Assembly (NCBI GenBank): GCA_020639135.1
Contig: JACKHE010000006.1
Location: forward strand, 186,001 to 250,000
Length of the DNA stretch: 64,000 nucleotides
Direction of reading: 5' to 3'
DNA from: Phycisphaeraceae bacterium
GTDB lineage: Bacteria > Planctomycetota > Phycisphaerae > Phycisphaerales > UBA1924
The notes below the pieces were generated by a model. That model did not search any database, had not been told where the DNA came from, and saw only the letters and a list, made by a program, of their open reading frames with translations. The translations under genes were made by a program, and so were the position numbers. This document shows positions 59,297 to 64,000 of this stretch, in pieces (position 1 is the first letter of the stretch; every line of letters starts with the position of its first letter).

Positions 59297-60163
59297 ATGA
59301 CCACCACACCGCACCCCGAAACGCTCTCCGGGATCATGACCGTCGCGCTGATCAGCGACGTGTTCTCCGACAACGACGCCGAGGCCAGGCTCTTTGCCAG
59401 GCTGGAAGAGGCGCGATCGAAGGGCGCCGAGCTCGCCTGCCTGCCCGAGATCCCCTGCAACCCCTGGGCGCCCGCGACCAGGACCGCGTGCGACGAGGAC
59501 GCCGAGGATCCGCAGGGCCCCCGGCACACCATGATGAGCCGGGCCGCGGAGGCAATCGGGATCGGCCTCATCGGGGGCGCCATCGTGCGCGATCCGAAGA
59601 CCGGCGCCCGGCGGAACACCGCGCTGGTGTTCGATGCGCAGGGCGAGTGCATCGCGCGGTACGCCAAGCTGCACGTCCCGGAGGAGCCGGGCTTCTGGGA
59701 GTCGAGCCATTACGAGGCCGGCGTCGAGGCGCCGCAGCGCATCGACGGGTTCACACTCCCGATCGGCGTGCAGATCTGCTCGGACAACAACCGGCCCCAG
59801 GGCGCGCACCTGCTGGCGGCGCAGGGTGTCGGGGCGGTCTTCGTCCCGAGGGCGACGGTCGAGGGGTTGTACGAGAAGGTCTGGAAGGTGGTCTGGCGCG
59901 CCAACGCGATCACCGGGGGGATGTACGTCCTGTCGGTCAACCGCCCCCGCCCCGAGTTGGGGGTCGATATCGGCGGACCCTCGATCGTCGTGGCCCCGGA
60001 CGGGGAGGTGGTCCTCGAATCCCGCGAACCGGTCGCCATCGCAACCCTCAGCGCGGAAGCTATCGAGCGGGCCCGGGTGGATTACCCGGCGTATCTCGCG
60101 GTCCGATCGGAGATCTACGCGAAAGCGTGGGGCGAGATCGACCCGAGGCCCGCGAGGGTCTGA
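59297..60163 (+). CDS. carbon-nitrogen hydrolase (nitrilase superfamily)
   Basis: A 288-residue cytoplasmic hydrolase. The catalytic triad is recognisable: Glu in 'ELACLPEIPCNPWAP', Lys in 'RYAKLHVPEEPGFWE' and Cys in 'PIGVQICSDNNRPQG'. Family members hydrolyse C-N bonds of nitriles, amides or N-carbamoyl compounds. The residues after the catalytic Cys (SDNN) differ from N-carbamoylputrescine amidase (WDQ), so the substrate is uncertain. The start at 59297 follows CGGAG with suitable spacing; a second ATG 12 codons on is possible. It is divergent from the metalloprotease. Confidence 0.85.
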   Translation: MTTTPHPETLSGIMTVALISDVFSDNDAEARLFARLEEARSKGAELACLPEIPCNPWAPATRTACDEDAEDPQGPRHTMMSRAAEAIGIGLIGGAIVRDPKTGARRNTALVFDAQGECIARYAKLHVPEEPGFWESSHYEAGVEAPQRIDGFTLPIGVQICSDNNRPQGAHLLAAQGVGAVFVPRATVEGLYEKVWKVVWRANAITGGMYVLSVNRPRPELGVDIGGPSIVVAPDGEVVLESREPVAIATLSAEAIERARVDYPAYLAVRSEIYAKAWGEIDPRPARV

Positions 60164-60270
60164 GCCGGTGATTCTCCCGGTTCGGCCCGGCGCCCCCCCG
60201 ATCTGACGAAAAAAAACAAACCCGCCCAAAGTCCGGTTTCTCCCCCGTCGATGTCAGGTGCGCACGCAGC

Positions 60271-60316
60271 GAGCGCTCCGTGCCGCCCGGACTCCGTACG
60301 TCCCGGGCGGGCGCTC
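60271..60316 (+). repeat. strong hairpin between the nitrilase-family gene and the uncharged-protein gene
   Basis: GAGCGC (60271-60276) pairs with GCGCTC (60311-60316), and inside it CCGCCCGG (60283-60290) pairs with CCGGGCGG (60303-60310). There is no U tract, so it may be a Rho-associated end of the nitrilase transcript or a leader structure of the next gene. Confidence 0.5.
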
Positions 60317-60439
60317 CACGCCGGCGATCCGCCTGCGTCTTGACACAACGCGTCAACGTCCGTCAGCCGAAAGGGATGATCCCGGTCGGTGGACGGTTTT
60401 CAAGGTCGGTTTGACTCTCTCAGATCTGGAGCAACTGCA

Positions 60440-61159
60440 ATGTTCACCAACTGCTACCCCTTTGGTTCGGCCAACAACTGCGGCCCCCTCGGCTGCACCC
60501 CCTACAACTGCCTGCCCTACAACGGCATCAGCGGTTACAACAGCCTGAACTGCATCGGCGGCGTCTGCTCGCCGGTCAGCGCCTGGAACCCCGGCTTCTC
60601 CGCCGGCTTCAACAGCCCCTTCTTCGCCGGTTCCTACAACGGCTTCGGCTACAACTGGAACACCCCCAGCTACGGCCTCCACAACTGGAACCTCAACACC
60701 GTTCCCTTCGCCAACTACGGCATCAACCAGTGGAACGGCCTCGGCCACATCAACCACCTCGCGCACCCTATGTTCTCGCAGGTCCCCTTCTCCGGGACGC
60801 AGCTTGGCCAGGGGTTTCCCGGCATGAACTGGATCTCCGGTTCGATCGGCTGCAACACGCCCTGGACCAACTCCTACAACTGCTTCCCCGGTAACTACAG
60901 CAACCTCTACGGCGTCTCCCCGGTCGCCGGCGTCTCCAACTGGTTCAGCTCCCCCTGGATGGGCTACGCCTACCCCGTCACCGGCCAGCAGCAGGGCGTC
61001 GTCAACAACATCAAGACCCCCGTCAACGGCCAGTACATCCCCGCCAACGCCTACCCCTTCAACTGCGCCCCTTTCAGCGCTCCCTACGGCGTCAACAGCT
61101 ACGCCCCGGTCAACGGCTTCGTCCCCGCTGGGCACGCCGTCAACTGCGAGGCGGCCTGA
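60440..61159 (+). CDS. almost uncharged Asn/Gly/Tyr/Phe/Pro-rich low-complexity protein, function unknown
   Basis: A 239-residue protein with extreme composition: no Asp, no Arg, one Lys (NNIKTP) and one Glu (NCEAA), but very many Asn, Gly, Ser, Pro, Tyr, Phe and Trp, and about ten Cys (first CYPF, ANNCGPLGC, YNCLPY, LNCIGGVC). Short motifs recur without fixed period (PYNG, GYN, NSPFF, NWN, YGV). There is no signal peptide or transmembrane helix. Codons end almost wholly in C (aac, tac, ttc, ggc), as in highly expressed genes of this genome, and GGAG precedes the ATG. Such aromatic/Asn-rich proteins can self-assemble. It resembles no family that I know. Confidence 0.72.
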   Translation: MFTNCYPFGSANNCGPLGCTPYNCLPYNGISGYNSLNCIGGVCSPVSAWNPGFSAGFNSPFFAGSYNGFGYNWNTPSYGLHNWNLNTVPFANYGINQWNGLGHINHLAHPMFSQVPFSGTQLGQGFPGMNWISGSIGCNTPWTNSYNCFPGNYSNLYGVSPVAGVSNWFSSPWMGYAYPVTGQQQGVVNNIKTPVNGQYIPANAYPFNCAPFSAPYGVNSYAPVNGFVPAGHAVNCEAA

Positions 61160-61239
61160 TCGACAACCCGATCAAGACGCATCCCCCGGGAACGAAATAA
61201 GCCCGCGAGGGACTCGTTGACAATCAGTGAATGATCCGG

Positions 61240-61271
61240 CAAGGGGCGATCCTGGGAGGGTTCGCCCCTTG
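61240..61271. repeat. perfect 10-bp inverted repeat between convergent genes
   Basis: CAAGGGGCGA (61240-61249) and TCGCCCCTTG (61262-61271) frame a 12-nt loop. It lies after the uncharged-protein gene and just beyond the 3' end of the esterase gene. No U tract adjoins on either strand, so a bidirectional or Rho-assisted terminator is only a guess. Confidence 0.6.
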
Positions 61272-61285
61272 TCATGCGCCCGGTT

Positions 61286-62365
61286 TCATGCCCCGCCCGC
61301 GGCGCGCTCCTGCTCGGCGCGCTCGGCGCTCCAGCGGTGGATCAGCAGCGCCGGCGCCGATGCGGGATCCAAAAACTCGACCGCGTCGCTCCGCCATCTG
61401 GCGTGCCGCCGCCCGTCGGCGATCCCCCCGTCGAAGTGCCCGTGGCTGACGATCTCGCGGAACTTCAGCCCCGCGTCGGTCCCGAGCGCGTTGTACACCG
61501 CCGCCGCCGCCGGGGCCGGCACGACGTCATCCCGCTCGGCCAGCTTGAAGAGCGACGGGATCCGCACACGCCTCGCGTGGATCGCGCTGTCGCACACGCT
61601 CAGGTTCTCGACGATCTGCTCCTCCCGGTCCCGGTGCAGGTTCAGGAACGAGAAGACCTCGGCGTTGATCCCGACGGCGCCCCGGTCGATCCGGGCGCCG
61701 GGAGGCTGCGCCAATCTCCAGCGCCACGCGCCCATCGACGGCAGCCCGATCGCCATCCGGTCCACCAGGCCCGTCCCCGCCAGCCGCGACGCCGCCATGA
61801 CCGCCAGACCACCGCCGAACGATTCCCCGCTGAGCATGATCGGCACGCCCCGCCCGAACCGCTCCTCCAGCGCCCGGCACGCGAGGACGACATCCGCCAC
61901 CGCGCCGGGCAGGATCCACGAGTTGAGATCGAGCAGGCCGTGACAGAACCACCCGTGCTCGCTGCGCTTCAGGTCGCCGGTCTCGAACCACGACCCGGCG
62001 AAGCCCCGCACGCGCACCTGCAGCGTCGCCATCGAGACGGATTCCCACGGGTTGTCGTCACTCAACGGCTCCGGCTCGTAGCCGTGCAACTGCAAGACCA
62101 CCGCCGAGGGCTTGACGACGCCCGCCGGGATGTTCAGCCGCGCGCCGATCGTCACGTCGCCGAGGCTGTGAATCGTGTGCGTGACACCGGGGTCGCCGCT
62201 GATCGCCGCGTCGCCCTGGAACTCGATCAGCCCGGGATTGATCGACTCAACTACCTCATCCCAGCGCGCCCAGAAGGGGCTGTGCCTTCTCGACAGCGTG
62301 GGGTCCGCGACGTACGACAGCGTCGAGATCGGGGACATCGCGAAATCGGTCGGCTCGGAGAGCAT
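61286..62365 (-). CDS. acetyl-xylan-esterase-like alpha/beta hydrolase
   Basis: A 359-residue cytoplasmic alpha/beta hydrolase. The nucleophile elbow is GESFGGG (PIMLSGESFGGGLAVMAA), with the acid in 'KLAERDDVVPAPAA' and the catalytic His in 'EIVSHGHFDGG'. Upstream motifs 'VLQLHGYEPEPLSDDN' and 'VRVRGFAGSWFETGD' match the AXE1/cephalosporin-C-deacetylase group, which deacetylates sugars or related compounds. The start at MLSEPTD (62365) is uncertain; an in-frame ATG lies 9 codons on. It is divergent from thiL across an 87-nt gap. Confidence 0.82.
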   Translation of the reverse strand: MLSEPTDFAMSPISTLSYVADPTLSRRHSPFWARWDEVVESINPGLIEFQGDAAISGDPGVTHTIHSLGDVTIGARLNIPAGVVKPSAVVLQLHGYEPEPLSDDNPWESVSMATLQVRVRGFAGSWFETGDLKRSEHGWFCHGLLDLNSWILPGAVADVVLACRALEERFGRGVPIMLSGESFGGGLAVMAASRLAGTGLVDRMAIGLPSMGAWRWRLAQPPGARIDRGAVGINAEVFSFLNLHRDREEQIVENLSVCDSAIHARRVRIPSLFKLAERDDVVPAPAAAAVYNALGTDAGLKFREIVSHGHFDGGIADGRRHARWRSDAVEFLDPASAPALLIHRWSAERAEQERAAGGA

Positions 62366-62452
62366 GGGCAGCAGGGTAGCCTCGATCCGCCCCCCGAGCG
62401 GGCGATCCCTGCCGCCCGACACGGGAAACGGACGCCGCGTATCGTTGCTCTG

Positions 62453-63343
62453 ATGCAGGAATCGCTGCTGCTGTCGCAGATCGCCGCCGCCACGGCCCCC
62501 GGCTTCCCGGGGCGCCCCGACATCCTTGTGGGGCCGGGTGATGACTGCGCCGTCGTCGCGTCCCCGGCGGGTGGCCAACTCCTGCTCACGGTCGATCAGT
62601 GCATCGAGGGCGTGCATTACGTCCCCGATGCATCCCCGGACGTGATCGCTGCCCACGCCGTTGGTCGCTCCATCTCCGACATCGCCGCAATGGGCGGGGC
62701 GCCGTTGTACGCCCTGGCCACCGCCGCACTGCATCAGGGGTACGACCAGCAGCGCGCTTCGGACCTGTGCCGGGCGATGGCCGAGGCGGGGCTCCGTTGG
62801 GGCTGCCCGCTCATCGGGGGCGACATCTCGGCGACCAATGGCCCCGCCGTCATCACCGTGACGGCCATCGGCACGCCGCATCCCAATCGTGGGCCGGTCC
62901 TCCGCGGTGGCGCCAGGCCCGGCGATCTCGTCGTGGTCTCGGGTCCTCTCGGCGGCGCTCTGGCTTCGGCATGGACGAAGCTCCCGGCTCCCCGCCTTGA
63001 ACTGGCTCGCCGGATCTGCGACACACTCGGCGGCGCCCTGCACTCGATGATCGACATTTCCGACGGGCTCGGACGCGATGCGGGGCGGATCGCCGAGCGA
63101 TCCGGGGTCGGGATCGAAATCGACGCAAGGAAGATCCCCCTGGCGCCCGGCGTCGGCTCCTGGCGCGACGCTGTCGGCGCCGGCGAGGACTACGAGCTGT
63201 GCTTCACGTGCTCCGAGCCCCCGGACGCGTCGCTGGGGTGCGTCGTGGTCGGAACCGTCGTCGAGGGCGCCGGCTGCCGGGTGCGCGATCAATCCGGCGA
63301 GTTGATCGACGTGGCTGCTCTGGGGTGGGATCATCACGCATGA
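62453..63343 (+). CDS. thiL: thiamine-monophosphate kinase ThiL
   Basis: A 296-residue enzyme that phosphorylates thiamine monophosphate to thiamine diphosphate. Motifs seen are the N-terminal 'ILVGPGDDCAVVASPAGGQL' (metal-binding Asp), 'SISDIAAMGGAP', 'PLIGGDISATNGPAVITVTA' and 'MIDISDGLGRDAGRIAER', with 'AGEDYELCF' near the end; these match the PurM/ThiL fold. The length is typical (about 310-330). It overlaps the next gene by ATGA at 63340. The start at 62453 follows a short gap after the divergent esterase gene. Confidence 0.92.
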   Translation: MQESLLLSQIAAATAPGFPGRPDILVGPGDDCAVVASPAGGQLLLTVDQCIEGVHYVPDASPDVIAAHAVGRSISDIAAMGGAPLYALATAALHQGYDQQRASDLCRAMAEAGLRWGCPLIGGDISATNGPAVITVTAIGTPHPNRGPVLRGGARPGDLVVVSGPLGGALASAWTKLPAPRLELARRICDTLGGALHSMIDISDGLGRDAGRIAERSGVGIEIDARKIPLAPGVGSWRDAVGAGEDYELCFTCSEPPDASLGCVVVGTVVEGAGCRVRDQSGELIDVAALGWDHHA

Positions 63344-64000
63344 GCGAGCGCATCGTCACGACCACCGAAGAATCCCGGACCCACGCGCTCGGCGTCGCGC
63401 TGGGCGCGGTGTTGCGCCCCGGCGACGTCGTGGAGCTCATCGGCGAGCTCGGCGCGGGCAAGACGAGGCTCGTCCGCGGCATCGCGCAGGGCGCCGGGCA
63501 CAACCCCGACGAGGTCTCGAGCCCGACCTATGTCCTGTTCAACGAGTACCGCCGCCCGGACGCGGCGCCGATCCTGCACATCGACGCCTACCGCATCGCC
63601 GACGCCGACGAGCTGATCGACGCGGGATACGACCACGCCTCTCGCGGGGCGATCGTGCTGATCGAATGGGCGGACCGGATCGCCGGAGCCGTGGAGGGCG
63701 AGCGGCTGCGCATCGAGATCGAGCACGCGCCGGGCGACGGGGAAACGTGCCGTGTCCTGCGGATCGACTGCCCGGCGGGTTTGGAGCCGCGACTGGCGCC
63801 GGCGCTCGACGGGGCGCCGTCAGCAGAGCCCCGCGCGAAGTCGTCGCCCTGCCCGATCTGCAAGGCTCCGACAGACATGAACGCTCCGACGGCGCCCTTC
63901 TGCTCGGCGCGATGCCGGATGGTGGACCTGGGCAAGTGGATGCGCGAGGACTACGTGATCTCGCGGGAGCTGAAGGAAACGGATCTCGACGAGTTGGAGT
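63340..64000 (+). CDS. tsaE: TsaE (tRNA t6A biosynthesis ATPase) fused to YacG-like zinc domain, 3' end missing
   Basis: The first 140 residues are TsaE: Walker A GELGAGKTRLVRG, 'SSPTYVLFNEYRRPD' and 'LHIDAYRIADADELIDAGYD', ending in 'GAIVLIEWADRIAG'. TsaE works with TsaB and TsaD to make N6-threonylcarbamoyladenosine in tRNA. After an Ala/Pro linker, residues about 170-220 form a YacG-type zinc module: CPICKAPTD...FCSARCRMVDLGKWM with four Cys (two CxxC/CxxxC pairs), then 'EDYVISRELKETDLDELE'. YacG is normally a separate small DNA-gyrase-binding protein. The frame is open at the right edge, so the end lies outside. It overlaps thiL by 4 nt. Confidence 0.9.
   Translation, partial: MSERIVTTTEESRTHALGVALGAVLRPGDVVELIGELGAGKTRLVRGIAQGAGHNPDEVSSPTYVLFNEYRRPDAAPILHIDAYRIADADELIDAGYDHASRGAIVLIEWADRIAGAVEGERLRIEIEHAPGDGETCRVLRIDCPAGLEPRLAPALDGAPSAEPRAKSSPCPICKAPTDMNAPTAPFCSARCRMVDLGKWMREDYVISRELKETDLDELE

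Noticed and set aside
60340..60368. TTGACA as a -35 element before the uncharged-protein gene
   Set aside because: At spacings of 16-18 nt the sequences (GTCAGC, TCAGCC, CAGCCG) do not resemble a -10, so no promoter was called.

Overview
The window looks like the chromosome of a planctomycete, most likely a member of the Phycisphaerae. The evidence is high GC through most of its length, two secreted proteins ending in the dockerin-like repeat 'DLN.D..VDTADLGILLG.FG', a PEP-CTERM protein, a planctomycete-type secreted beta-helix protein, and fused MFS/spermidine-synthase-like and TsaE-YacG proteins. This assignment is inference from family content; no rRNA or other marker gene is present. I found no tRNA, rRNA or CRISPR array.

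Region 1 (1-6118, + strand): eight tightly packed phage tail genes (chaperone-like pair, lipoprotein, gp10-like protein, tape measure protein, three structural proteins). They continue past the left edge. No capsid, lysis or integrase gene is visible.

Region 2 (about 6.1-30.0 kb, nearly all - strand): a metal-resistance island with visibly lower GC than either flank, falling to about half GC by eye around 23-29 kb. The first operon (start 21184, end 6182) encodes a Cus-type Cu(I)/Ag(I) efflux system (CusC, CusB, CusA), a triple YHS-like protein, a YHS-DUF2231 membrane protein, a DUF2933-like peptide, a PII protein resembling the metal-associated PII-NG group, a DUF5676 membrane protein, an isoprenylcysteine-methyltransferase-like protein, a CopA-type P1B ATPase, a PD-(D/E)XK-like protein and a Cys-rich membrane protein. 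The second operon (start 29210, end 22383) encodes a Czc-type divalent-metal efflux system (CzcC, CzcB, CzcA) and a small His-rich membrane-anchored protein. A small exported Cys-rich protein lies upstream of each operon, and a decayed IS5-family transposase lies between them. No metal-sensing transcriptional regulator is present in the island.

Region 3 (30.5-41.4 kb): a lipoprotein serine hydrolase, small proteins, a Fur/PerR-katG oxidative-stress operon with a palindromic operator, a PilZ protein, a receiver-GGDEF-HD protein and a PAS histidine kinase overlapping its response regulator.

Region 4 (41.9-54.3 kb): a PEP-CTERM protein, a zinc/manganese-uptake-like locus (exported His-rich protein, porin, ZnuA-like and ZnuB-like proteins, no ATPase), a SnoaL-like protein, a beta-helix protein, CorA, an MFS/spermidine-synthase-like fusion and an alkaline phosphatase.

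Region 5 (54.4-64.0 kb): a LamG protein, a secreted arginine-deiminase-family protein and an M12-type metalloprotease (both with dockerin-like tails), a nitrilase-family hydrolase, an almost uncharged Asn/Gly/Tyr/Phe-rich protein, an acetyl-xylan-esterase-like hydrolase, ThiL and a TsaE-YacG fusion cut by the right edge. The most unusual items are the uncharged 239-residue protein (60440-61159), the Cys-bearing insertion in CusA, and the PII/YHS/PD-(D/E)XK accessory genes in the copper operon.
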